Assembly (NCBI GenBank): GCA_033762375.1
Contig: JANRLQ010000102.1
Location: 62,001-126,000 of the forward strand
DNA: 64,000 nucleotides
Direction: 5' to 3'
Source: RDXT01 sp033762375
GTDB taxonomy: Bacteria > Bacteroidota > Bacteroidia > J057
Shown: positions 17,275-25,581 of the stretch, piece by piece
Layout: every line of letters begins with the position of its first letter
Numbering within the stretch: position 1 is the stretch's first letter
The notes under the pieces: generated by a model
What the model saw: the letters and a program-made list of their open reading frames with translations, nothing else
What the model was told of the DNA's origin: nothing
Databases searched by the model: none
Position numbers and translations under genes: made by a program

Positions 17275-19299
17275 ATGTCTGACGCCCTCACCCCCCTTGC
17301 CCTTATTGAAGATGATTCCTGGCTGGAACCCTATGAGCCAGAGATTCGTGCCCGGCTTCAGCGATGCCTGGACACCCGTGCAGCCATTGAGGCTGCGCAT
17401 GGCAGCCTCAGGGCTTTTGCCTCGGCCCATCACCACCTGGGATTTTCATATGATCCGGACCAGCGGGGATGGTGGTACCGGGAATGGGCACCTGCTGCGG
17501 AGGCGCTGTACCTGATCGGCGACTTTAATGGATGGGAAAGACGCTCTCATCCCCTGCATATGCGTGAAGATGGTGTCTGGGAAGTGTTTGTGCCGGACGC
17601 CGACACGCCTCTGACCCACGAGAGCAAGGTAAAAGTCCACGTCCTCACCCGTGACGGTGCTCGCGACCGTATCCCGGCCTATATCCGCCGCACGGTACAG
17701 GACCCCCAGTCACACGACTTTGCCGGACAGATATGGCACCCGGAGACACCTTTTGTCTGGACAGATGAGACGTATCAGCCAGACCCGGATGCTGCCCTGT
17801 ATATATATGAGTGCCACCCGGGTATGGCCCAGGAAAAACATGGGGTCGGGACCTGGCGGGAGTTTGCAGACAATGTCCTCCCCCGCGTCAAAGACCTGGG
17901 GTACAATGTCATCCAGATGATGGCTGTCCAGGAGCACCCGTATTATGGGTCGTTTGGGTATCACGTTTCCAGCTTATTTGCACCCAGCTCCCGGTTTGGT
18001 ACCCCGGAGGACCTCAAGTACCTGATCAATGCCGCACACGGGATGGGGATTGCGGTTATTATGGACATTGTACATTCACATGCCGTCAAAAACATCGCCG
18101 AGGGCCTTGCTTTTTTTGACGGATCGGATGATCAGTATTTTCACCCCGGCGGACGCGGTTATCATACCGGCTGGGACTCTTATCTCTACAACTATGGCAA
18201 ACGTGAGGTGCAGCAGTTCCTCCTCTCCAATGTTGCCTATTGGCTGGAAGAGTTTCACTTCGACGGGTACCGGTTTGATGGGGTGACCTCCATGATGTAT
18301 ATCCACCATGGTGATATGGTGAGTTTTGAGACCTACGACCAGTACTTTAAGGAGGGAGACGAATGGGATGCCATTACCTACCTCCAACTCGCCAATCTGC
18401 TCGCACACGAGGTGCGTACGCCCTGTATCACCATCGCCGAGGATATGAGCGGGATGCCCGGCTGCTGCCGCCCGGTGCTGGAAGGGGGACTGGGATTTGA
18501 CTACCGCCTTGGCATGGGTATTCCCGACTACTGGATCAAAATGCTCAAACACAAGCCGGATGAGGCCTGGGATATTTTTGACATGTGGTACACCCTCACC
18601 AACCGCCGCTGGAAAGAAAAAACCGTAGCCTATACGGAGTCCCATGACCAGGCCCTTGTAGGTGACAAAACCCTTGCCTTCTGGCTGATGGACAAGGAAA
18701 TGTACTGGAACATGCAGGTTGGTACCCAAAACCTGGCCATAGACCGGGGCATCGCCCTGCACAAGATGCTGCGGCTGCTCACGGCAGGCTTGGGCGGAGA
18801 GGCCTACCTGAATTTTATGGGCAATGAATTCGGGCATCCGGAGTGGATAGACTTCCCCCGCGAGGGCAATGGCTGGAGTTACCAGTATGCCCGCCGCCAG
18901 TGGTCCCTCGTGGACAACCAGGACCTCAAGTACCGGTTTATGAATGATTTTGACCGGGCTATGCTCCAGTTGATGCAGGCTCATCAGGTCCTTGAAGATC
19001 CTGAAATTGAGCAGCTGAACATGGACATGGAAAACCAGGCGATCATCTTCAGCCGGGGCGGACTGGTGTTTGTCTTTAATTTTAGCCCCACCAGCTCTGT
19101 GCCGGACTACGAGTTTTATGTCCCTGAGCCCGGTACCTACCGGATCATTCTGAGCTCCGATGATCCGGCGTATGGGGGATTTGGGCGGATCGACACCAGC
19201 CTCGCCTACTTCACACAGGACGACGAGATGGATAGCTCCTTCCTGAGCATCTACCTCACCAATCGCACTGCGCTCGTCCTGCAACGGGAAGAAGCATAA
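17275..19299 (+). CDS. glgB: 1,4-alpha-glucan branching enzyme, eukaryote-type GH13
   Basis: 674 residues from the ATG at 17275. An N-terminal helix bundle (LEPYEPEIRARLQRCLD) and a CBM48 (WYREWAPAAEALYLIGDFNGW) precede the GH13 barrel. Visible catalytic residues are nucleophile Asp335 (DGYRFDGVTSMMY), acid/base Glu389 (TIAEDMSG) and Asp458 (ESHDQAL), with an all-beta C-domain. The N-terminal arrangement and the YxCHPGM-like barrel start match the plant/animal branching enzymes rather than E. coli GlgB; Bacteroidota commonly have this form. It introduces alpha-1,6 branches in glycogen. No other glg gene is adjacent; a terminator follows. Confidence 0.95.
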   Translation: MSDALTPLALIEDDSWLEPYEPEIRARLQRCLDTRAAIEAAHGSLRAFASAHHHLGFSYDPDQRGWWYREWAPAAEALYLIGDFNGWERRSHPLHMREDGVWEVFVPDADTPLTHESKVKVHVLTRDGARDRIPAYIRRTVQDPQSHDFAGQIWHPETPFVWTDETYQPDPDAALYIYECHPGMAQEKHGVGTWREFADNVLPRVKDLGYNVIQMMAVQEHPYYGSFGYHVSSLFAPSSRFGTPEDLKYLINAAHGMGIAVIMDIVHSHAVKNIAEGLAFFDGSDDQYFHPGGRGYHTGWDSYLYNYGKREVQQFLLSNVAYWLEEFHFDGYRFDGVTSMMYIHHGDMVSFETYDQYFKEGDEWDAITYLQLANLLAHEVRTPCITIAEDMSGMPGCCRPVLEGGLGFDYRLGMGIPDYWIKMLKHKPDEAWDIFDMWYTLTNRRWKEKTVAYTESHDQALVGDKTLAFWLMDKEMYWNMQVGTQNLAIDRGIALHKMLRLLTAGLGGEAYLNFMGNEFGHPEWIDFPREGNGWSYQYARRQWSLVDNQDLKYRFMNDFDRAMLQLMQAHQVLEDPEIEQLNMDMENQAIIFSRGGLVFVFNFSPTSSVPDYEFYVPEPGTYRIILSSDDPAYGGFGRIDTSLAYFTQDDEMDSSFLSIYLTNRTALVLQREEA

Positions 19300-19353
19300 A
19301 CAAGCACGGTGTCAGGTGCTATCCACCTGACTGACAGGCCGATAAGGTATGTC

Positions 19354-19387
19354 CGGGTCATACAGTCTTGCTGTATGACCCGTTTTG
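19354..19387 (+). terminator. Intrinsic terminator after glgB
   Basis: Perfect 11-bp stem CGGGTCATACA / TGTATGACCCG with a 7-base loop, followed by TTTTGTTG. It also separates glgB from the convergent VOC gene. Confidence 0.85.
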
Positions 19388-19390
19388 TTG

Positions 19391-19759
19391 TCAGAGTTCG
19401 ATGATCGCGATCACAGCCCCGGCCGGGTCCTGGATCACACAAAACGGCTTGTTGCTCATGTTGCGGGGGCCGTCGAGTACCCGCCCCCCAGCCGCCAGAC
19501 AGCGCTCCACAGACGCCGCGACACTGGTGACAGTCACATAAATCAACCATTGCGGCGGGACATTGGCATTGATCCCGCGGGCATGACATACCCCGGCGAC
19601 ACCGTCCTTGCCTTCACCCGGGTACAATACATAGTCATCGTAGTCGCCCATGCTGAGGGGCTCAGCAGACCATCCGATCACGTCACAATAAAACTGGCGG
19701 ATGTTGTCTGCATCGGACACGGTAAGGTCTGTCCACACAATCTGGCCTGGCGTTGACAT
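19391..19759 (-). CDS. VOC-superfamily (glyoxalase/dioxygenase-like) protein
   Basis: The 122-residue protein shows the paired beta-alpha-beta-beta-beta modules of the vicinal oxygen chelate fold: IVWTDLTVSDADNIRQFYCDVIGW at the start, then WLIYVTVTSVAASVERCLAAGGRVL and FCVIQDPAGAVIAIIEL at the end. The C-terminal 'DPaGa.i.i.e' motif is typical. It resembles the YdeR/CFP30B-like subgroup of unknown substrate. A possible metal site is incomplete, so the activity is undetermined. Confidence 0.85.
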   Translation of the reverse strand: MSTPGQIVWTDLTVSDADNIRQFYCDVIGWSAEPLSMGDYDDYVLYPGEGKDGVAGVCHARGINANVPPQWLIYVTVTSVAASVERCLAAGGRVLDGPRNMSNKPFCVIQDPAGAVIAIIEL

Positions 19760-19957
19760 AGGGATAGGGGTTGATATACAGGTTTGAGGTGAAGATAGGG
19801 AAAATACGGCTGAAGATCAGGTGAAAAACGTTTGACAGCCTATAATATTCAGGCACAAACGAACGGATAAGATTTTTTCTGAATAAATCTCTCCCCCCTG
19901 TTAACCTTGCCCTCATACCTGGCATAAGGGAGTACAAACCCCTTTAATCCCTGTGGT

Positions 19958-21061
19958 ATGCGTCTTTTTTCGGCATTATACATCCCGGTTATGCTGCTGG
20001 CTGTGACCGGTTGTCAGTTTTTTTCAACCTCAACTCCTTTCAGTATGTTTACATCCGGCGTATCCCTCGTTGAGATCACGGAGCCGCGTGAGGCTGCTTT
20101 TACGGTCCAGCTCCCGAAGGACTGGGATATCCAGCTCGCCCTGGTGCGGCCACATGAGCAGACCCGGAGCATCGGGTTTGCCAAAAGCCCGGATGGCCGG
20201 GACTGTGTATTTTTTGGGGATACCCGCCTGCCGATGTGTTATATACCGGCCCCCCACATGGGCATGCCTGCCGGTATGAACATGGGCAGCCCCCTGCTCC
20301 TGGTGACACCATTTGTGGCTGCGGACCGGTATTTTCAGCAGTATGTGAAGGACCGGTACGGGCGTCTGCCGGGCTTCCGGATTACGGGCATAACGCCCAA
20401 TCCGGAGCATCAGCAACTGGTCGAGGCTGCCGCCCGCCGCAACGGGATACAGGCCCAGATCACTACCGCCCGCGTTTCATTTGAGTTTGAAGAGGGAGGT
20501 GAGCGGGCCTACGCCCAGGTTAATGGGACTACGTTTCAGATACAGCAGGTCTGGATGTCGGATGTGTATGGGTTTATCACCCTCGGCGACACAACGCAGA
20601 TGTCCCGGCTCACAGGGCAGATCGTAAGCACCCTCAAACCCAATCCCCGCTGGCAGGAACAGGAAAACCTCCGCCACCAGCAAAAAATGGCTGCCATGCA
20701 GGCCCAAACCCGGCAGATCCAGGAACAGACCCGCCTGAATACCCTGGCCCACCAGCAGCGCATGCAGCAGATGCACCAGAATTTTAATGCCCACCAGCAG
20801 CGGATGCAGGACCTCCAGGCCTCACATGACGCGCATAACCAGGCCTGGGCCGCCCAGCAAGGATTGCAGGACCGGCAGCACGAGCGGTTTATTGATTATA
20901 TCCGGGAGGAAGAGACCGTCACCAATGGCCAGCAGACGGGCAAGGTGGAGTCTGGCTACTCCCAGTACTACGTCAACCCGCAGACGGGTGCGTATATCGG
21001 CACCAATTCGTATGAAAACCCTGATGCCTCGGTGTATGAACTCTGGCATATCAAAAAATAG
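19958..21061 (+). CDS. Gln-rich lipoprotein of unknown function
   Basis: 367 residues with a lipobox LLAVTGC (C19). The middle (residues ~25-220) is a mixed alpha/beta region of no recognised family. Residues ~225-310 form a Gln/His/Met-rich helical stretch (repeats of HQQRMQxM / HQNFNAHQQRMQ), probably a coiled coil. The C-terminus is aromatic: SGYSQYYVNPQTGAYIGTN, then an ELWHIKK end. The stop is followed directly by the palindromic repeat array at 21065. It converges with the large lipoprotein at 21215-23323. Confidence 0.65.
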   Translation: MRLFSALYIPVMLLAVTGCQFFSTSTPFSMFTSGVSLVEITEPREAAFTVQLPKDWDIQLALVRPHEQTRSIGFAKSPDGRDCVFFGDTRLPMCYIPAPHMGMPAGMNMGSPLLLVTPFVAADRYFQQYVKDRYGRLPGFRITGITPNPEHQQLVEAAARRNGIQAQITTARVSFEFEEGGERAYAQVNGTTFQIQQVWMSDVYGFITLGDTTQMSRLTGQIVSTLKPNPRWQEQENLRHQQKMAAMQAQTRQIQEQTRLNTLAHQQRMQQMHQNFNAHQQRMQDLQASHDAHNQAWAAQQGLQDRQHERFIDYIREEETVTNGQQTGKVESGYSQYYVNPQTGAYIGTNSYENPDASVYELWHIKK

Positions 21062-21064
21062 TGG

Positions 21065-21211
21065 TTTTAGGTTTACTAAACCTCGAAGGTTTAGTAAACC
21101 TAAAAACCTAAACCTAAACCTAAACCTCGAAGGTTTAGTAAACCTAAAAACCTAAACCTAAACCTCGAAGGTTTAGTAAACCTAAAAAACCTAAAACCTA
21201 AACCTAAAAAA
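21065..21211. repeat. Palindromic repeat array, locus 1 (one full and two partial units with CCTAAA tracts)
   Basis: The full unit is at 21065-21105: arms of 19 bp built on AGGTTTACTAAACCT, a 3-base centre CGA, then AGGTTTAGTAAACCT. Each arm is itself an odd palindrome (GGTTTA-x-TAAACC). Two further copies of the right half follow at about 21125-21150 and 21164-21189, each preceded by telomere-like CCTAAACCTAAA tracts. The array fills the space between two convergent stops. The stem is bounded by T on the left and A on the right on both strands, so it is not a classical T-run terminator. Confidence 0.9.
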
Positions 21212-21214
21212 TCC

Positions 21215-23323
21215 CTACAACTTCCGGCGGGTGACTACATACCGCAGGTTGAGCTTGTAGTCGCGGGCATTGAGGGTATAGGTGGTCTCGCGCGTGTCTT
21301 GGTTGCCAGTAGGGCTGGCAGAGAGGTCAAAGTGGTGGCTGGCACCGCCGAGGTAGTCGTTGTCCCCCCGCAGGCCGCTATCACCTTCGTATCCTGAGGT
21401 GGTCGAAAAAACCCGCTCCCCGGGCCGCAGGCCGCTGAAGGTTTTGGTTTGGTTCACCGCATATACCTGGCCCGGACCTCCGTTTTTGTCAAACTGGAAT
21501 TCCAGTATCTCATTGTTGGGGCCCGTAGCCTTAAAGTCTATGCGGTATTCGTCCTCGCCGGATTCGTTATCTTCCGTGGACTCAAAACTCTCGACGGTCA
21601 GGGTGACATCGTAGACATACTCCCGTACCTTGAGGACGTAGGAGCCACTGTTGTTGTTTTCGCGGGATTCGTTGACCCGGTTTTGTTCGTCCAGGACAAC
21701 ATTAAAGGTATAATCCCCCGGATTCCGGATCGTGAAGGGGCTGGAAGTGACCCGGGTTGTATTGGATCCGGTGGCAGCAGCAATGACCCCTTCCGGGAAC
21801 TGCACCGTTGTTACGGAAGTGGCGGGGGTAGAGGTGATCCGGGCGCTGAATGCCTGCCGGATTTCCTCCGGGTGCAGGAGGCCGACCTCCAGCTCCAGGC
21901 GCACGGTATTGCCTGCCACAGGTTCTATATTGTTGAGCCAGCGCAGCGCGACCGGATATACGTCCGGCTTGGGGGGTGGTGGGGGCGGATACACAAACTG
22001 AATAAACTGGGGACTCTCCACCCGCTGGTTGCCGCTGAAGGCAGTGATTCCGTAGCTACCCTCCGGCAGGTTAAAGGTGTTTAGCATCACCTCCCCGATG
22101 ATGTTTTCGATGGCCAAGCCCTGTGTTTGTCCCCAGATCACGGCGGAGAGATCACCCCGCACCTCCCGGATAGGTTTTGTTACCGGTGGCTGGGTACTGC
22201 GTGGGCGGGTCGCGGGGGAGCCTGTGCTGAGTACCGTCCCCGCCGTGCCACCCACGTTGACCACACCGGAGACCCGTTTGAGCCGGGGATAGAGGGATTC
22301 ATTGACCTGACGGCTGTACTTTTCAAGCTGGACCTCATTCAAGGCGACATTGTTGTTTTTGGCCTTAAACTGCTGGGTAAACGACTGGTGGGTCAGGGGA
22401 CGCCAGTTGAGTTGTTCGCCAAAGTTGGACAGGATGATCCGGTTGCGGGTGGCGACAATGACCGTACCCGCCGGGAAGGTGAGTTTGGTCTGGTCATTGA
22501 GCATGAGCCTGATCTGGAGGCTGTCCAGGAGGTTGAGGTGATTGCCGTAGAGGGTGATGCGGTCATTTTTGCCCAGGACAAACCGCTCAGGAACGGCTCC
22601 GGTGATTTTGGGCAATACCTGTACAGCCTGGTTGGCCTTGGCAAAATCAAATCCGGCGATGACATATCCGCGCAGACCTGACCAGAGGCACATCAGCAGA
22701 AAAAACACCACATACAGGCACATAAATACCACCCCAAAAATCCGGGCTCCTTTGATCGGGCGGTCTTTGCGAAACAGGGTCAGCCCAAACACCAGCAGGC
22801 CGATAGCCAGGAAAATCACCGAAAGCAGGATGACCAGCGAGTTGGTGGTTTTGTCCACCAGGATCATGGTGTTTCCAAAGGTGATCACGATGATGTCCTC
22901 CAGGGCCGAGGCGATCAGGTTGGTCTGGAGCTGGAGCTCCCCGGAGAGCTGCGAGATCAGCGCTGGCAGAGAGTCGTCCAGGATACCGGTTTTGATCTGG
23001 TCCAGGAGCTCGGATACATTGGCAAATACATTGTCCACCGAGCCATTTACCTGGTCAAAAAGAAACCCACCGTTGTTTTGGATTGCGGTTTCGAGGACTT
23101 CGGAGAGTTTGTCGAGGCGCTCGTCTATGAGGTCGGCGGCCTCCTGGGAGAGTTCGCCACTCTCGACCTGCGAGTCAATCAGGCGGGTGACCTCGCTGAT
23201 GTCTTCCAGGAGCTGGGATGCATTCTGGGTCATGTCCGTGAGGGACGAGATCAGCCCGCAGCCTGGTAGCACGAGCAGCAGCAGCGGCACCAGGAGCAAA
23301 CGAAACAAGGACATAGGTTTCAT
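21215..23323 (-). CDS. Large membrane-anchored lipoprotein with CARDB-like domain
   Basis: 702 residues. The lipobox is LVLPGCG (C22). A long amphipathic helical region (residues ~25-150; STDMTQNASQLLEDI-type heptads) is followed by two transmembrane helices (about 160-183 and 194-216). A mostly beta region comes next, then a Pro-rich hinge (YPPPPPPKPDVYP). A CARDB-like adhesion domain (about 455-570) shows the hallmark VLDEQNRVNESRENNNSG, and a final beta-domain ends LRYVVTRRKL. A lipid anchor plus two internal helices is unusual. It is probably a periplasm-facing envelope protein; no function is recognised. Confidence 0.65.
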   Translation of the reverse strand: MKPMSLFRLLLVPLLLLVLPGCGLISSLTDMTQNASQLLEDISEVTRLIDSQVESGELSQEAADLIDERLDKLSEVLETAIQNNGGFLFDQVNGSVDNVFANVSELLDQIKTGILDDSLPALISQLSGELQLQTNLIASALEDIIVITFGNTMILVDKTTNSLVILLSVIFLAIGLLVFGLTLFRKDRPIKGARIFGVVFMCLYVVFFLLMCLWSGLRGYVIAGFDFAKANQAVQVLPKITGAVPERFVLGKNDRITLYGNHLNLLDSLQIRLMLNDQTKLTFPAGTVIVATRNRIILSNFGEQLNWRPLTHQSFTQQFKAKNNNVALNEVQLEKYSRQVNESLYPRLKRVSGVVNVGGTAGTVLSTGSPATRPRSTQPPVTKPIREVRGDLSAVIWGQTQGLAIENIIGEVMLNTFNLPEGSYGITAFSGNQRVESPQFIQFVYPPPPPPKPDVYPVALRWLNNIEPVAGNTVRLELEVGLLHPEEIRQAFSARITSTPATSVTTVQFPEGVIAAATGSNTTRVTSSPFTIRNPGDYTFNVVLDEQNRVNESRENNNSGSYVLKVREYVYDVTLTVESFESTEDNESGEDEYRIDFKATGPNNEILEFQFDKNGGPGQVYAVNQTKTFSGLRPGERVFSTTSGYEGDSGLRGDNDYLGGASHHFDLSASPTGNQDTRETTYTLNARDYKLNLRYVVTRRKL

Positions 23324-23500
23324 ACACAGGCATAAGTTGGGTTAATAAAAATAGGAGACGCTCGGGAAAAGCCTGGTGCTAAGGCAAAAACGATCTTTGG
23401 AGGCAGAATATTCTAAGTACTTGAAAAATACGGATATATCCAACAAGGAGAATGACTCCGACCCCTGTGTCTTTAGACGGGAAGCCGGGCGAGACTACAC

Positions 23501-23543
23501 TTTTTAGGTTTACTAAACCTCCAAGGTTTAGTAAACCTAAAAA
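23501..23543. repeat. Palindromic repeat, locus 2
   Basis: Single full unit with 20-bp arms (23501-23520 and 23524-23543) and centre CCA. The core AGGTTTACTAAACCT / AGGTTTAGTAAACCT is identical to locus 1. It sits just after the stop of the AT-rich gene on the minus strand. Confidence 0.9.
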
Positions 23544-23550
23544 CCTAAAC

Positions 23551-25278
23551 CTAAAACTTCTTTAAGTATTTGAAATTATCTCCGGACTTTAAGAATACAT
23601 ATTGCTCCCAAAATGCTGTATCATCCAGTGCATTATAGGCAAAGTTCCACGAGGTTAGGGTATTAAGCTGCTTGACTATAACATCGCCATAGTGCCAGGT
23701 TTTTTCAGGTAATACTGTAGGTGTAAAATACGTCCACTCGTAGATAGTGTTTTCGCCCTTGAAGGTCAAAAAATATCTTATCGTTTTTTCACCCTTCCCA
23801 TTGGTAATCAGGACGGGGTTCAGGATGGCCCTTTTGTCCATGGGGTAAATAAATGCCAACTCCTTATTCAGCGTTGAGTAGGTAGCAAACTCTTCTGGAT
23901 GTTCAGCAATGTTTTTTTCATAAAATGGAATAAATAAAAACTTTGATAGTGTGTCTTCAAAAGCCTCATTCTCTTCTTCCAGTTTTGCTTGTATGGCATC
24001 AGCAACTATCTCATAATACCCGATATAGGGTCTGTTGTTGACTTCCAGGCTTTCCCAAGAACTTTCACCATATATAGCCCAATCTGGGTCCTGCCTGAGG
24101 TCTTTTATTTTATTAAAAAGGCCACTCTCCCAAAATTCAGGGTTAAACTCCGTTGAATTTTCTTTGAAAAAATTCCAATCAGCTAAGTTGTAAAAATATT
24201 GTAGTTTCCCGTCTTCAAGAGACGGTGCATTAAAATACGTTACATTTGACTTTTCGTAATACCAATCGCCATTATACATAACGCCTTTGACAATATATGC
24301 ATATAATCCAGGTATCTCGTCTAAGAGTGTCTCGTCTTGAAGGTTTTTTTCCAGGATAATTTTTACGTGATTGTCTTGTTTTTTGTCTACCAGTGATTTG
24401 AAATCCGAAGCGCTACCTTTTTTGATGAAAAAAGCAACAAATTTTGATTTTGCAGGGTCAACTACAATTTGAAATTGATCAGATACTACAATACTGCTGT
24501 CTGACTGCGGAATGATGTCTTTTAGAAACGCCGTGTCATTATATGCTGAAAAATAATTCGCTTTAAGTTCGGTATCTCTTAGTTGAGCAAGTTCGCGCTT
24601 CCGTTTAATTGATGGGCTATTTGACAATACCGAATATGTCACGTCTTTTAACGCTTTTGATAATGCATTGTTTACCATACAGTCAATAGATCCATCCACA
24701 CATGCAAATTCAAAACCTGGATTGGTCCCGTCTCCTTCATACACAGCATTTATCAAAAAGTCATGCGTCAAATTATCATATAACTGAACGTATATACTGG
24801 CCAAACCAATACCGTCCCGTTCGAAGATTTGTATGGTTGAAAAATTTAACACATACTGCATATGTTCCTCTGCTGCTATTTCTGCCAATGATGCCGGGTT
24901 GTTGGCGGCATTTTTGTCTGAAAGCAAAATTAGCATATTGGTAAACTGCTCATAAAGTGTATAAGTTAAATACTCATGTGCAGTAAAACTTACCGATTTT
25001 GAAAAATCTATTTTCCTGCTAAAATGTATTTGTGAAATAACTACCTGCTGAAGATTCTCTGGTAGTTCTTTAAATTCAGGGGAGTTGGTAAAGCCCGATC
25101 CTGGCAGTTGTTTAGCTTCTTTAGCCAACCGTTTATTGGCTGCTTTTATCTCATTTTCAAAAGGTGCCTCATATAAAAACTTATGGGGTGCCAAAACCAA
25201 TATTTTGGGTTCGTAGGTTTGCGCGAATGTACTTAACATACATACAGAGCCCCAGATAAGGACTATTATTTTTCTCAT
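23551..25278 (-). CDS. AT-rich exported protein of unknown function
   Basis: 575 residues with signal peptide MRKIIVLIWGSVCMLSTFA and a mature start QTYEPKILVLAPHKFLYEAPF. Residues ~30-230 look like an alpha/beta domain (EIKAANKRLAKEA, HMQYVLNFSTIQIFERDGIG). The rest is rich in aromatic and acidic residues (DWNFFKENSTEFNPEFWESG, ENTIYEWTYFTP). I recognise no family. Base use is strikingly different from its neighbours: three 60-base lines counted by hand gave 43, 42 and 28 percent G+C, and codons end mostly in A or T. It lies between palindromic repeat copies and directly downstream of the 3' end of tRNA-Leu, which suggests recent acquisition. Confidence 0.7.
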   Translation of the reverse strand: MRKIIVLIWGSVCMLSTFAQTYEPKILVLAPHKFLYEAPFENEIKAANKRLAKEAKQLPGSGFTNSPEFKELPENLQQVVISQIHFSRKIDFSKSVSFTAHEYLTYTLYEQFTNMLILLSDKNAANNPASLAEIAAEEHMQYVLNFSTIQIFERDGIGLASIYVQLYDNLTHDFLINAVYEGDGTNPGFEFACVDGSIDCMVNNALSKALKDVTYSVLSNSPSIKRKRELAQLRDTELKANYFSAYNDTAFLKDIIPQSDSSIVVSDQFQIVVDPAKSKFVAFFIKKGSASDFKSLVDKKQDNHVKIILEKNLQDETLLDEIPGLYAYIVKGVMYNGDWYYEKSNVTYFNAPSLEDGKLQYFYNLADWNFFKENSTEFNPEFWESGLFNKIKDLRQDPDWAIYGESSWESLEVNNRPYIGYYEIVADAIQAKLEEENEAFEDTLSKFLFIPFYEKNIAEHPEEFATYSTLNKELAFIYPMDKRAILNPVLITNGKGEKTIRYFLTFKGENTIYEWTYFTPTVLPEKTWHYGDVIVKQLNTLTSWNFAYNALDDTAFWEQYVFLKSGDNFKYLKKF

Positions 25279-25307
25279 TTCTTCAGATCATTTTTTCTAT
25301 ATGGAAT

Positions 25308-25341
25308 CAGGTTTACTAAACCTTTTGGTTTAGTAAACCTG
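25308..25341. repeat. Palindromic repeat, locus 3
   Basis: Arms of 15 bp (CAGGTTTACTAAACC, 25308-25322, and its complement 25327-25341) around TTTT. The core is the same as loci 1 and 2, with different outer bases. It ends 8 bases from the 3' end of tRNA-Leu. Confidence 0.9.
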
Positions 25342-25349
25342 AATTTTAG

Positions 25350-25434
25350 TGCCCGGAGAGGGGGTCGAACCCACACGCCTTTAAAGGGCGCCGGATTTTG
25401 AGTCCGGTGCGTCTACCAATTCCGCCATCCGGGC
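25350..25434 (-). tRNA. tRNA-Leu (anticodon CAA)
   Basis: An 85-base class II tRNA on the minus strand. Acceptor stem GCCCGGA / TCCGGGC with discriminator A; D-arm containing GGTAGACGC; anticodon stem-loop CCGGA-CTCAAAA-TCCGG giving CAA; long variable arm; T-loop TTCGACC. The T-stem has one mismatch. CCA is not encoded. Confidence 0.95.
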
Positions 25435-25581
25435 GGGGTTGCAAATATGAAAATTTCTGATGGTGAATACAAACCTGTCTTGCGTTTTTTTGACGCAGCC
25501 GGGTAGTCTGTCCTTTTGTACCAAGATTTCCGGCCCATACCCCTGTGCAGCCGGGCGGGGACGGGTTGGTATCAGCTTGGG

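Noticed and set aside
18076..19284. 402-codon ORF on the minus strand
   Set aside because: Antisense to glgB; no domain seen.
21065..21211. CRISPR array
   Set aside because: Repeats are palindromic, of variable length, with no unique spacers of constant size and no cas genes.
23501..23543. Ordinary intrinsic terminator
   Set aside because: The stem is followed by an A-run, not a T-run, on either strand; kept as a repeat with terminator only as an alternative.
20700..25434. Prophage or integrative element next to tRNA-Leu
   Set aside because: No integrase, transposase, structural gene or duplicated tRNA end is visible; only composition and repeats hint at transfer.
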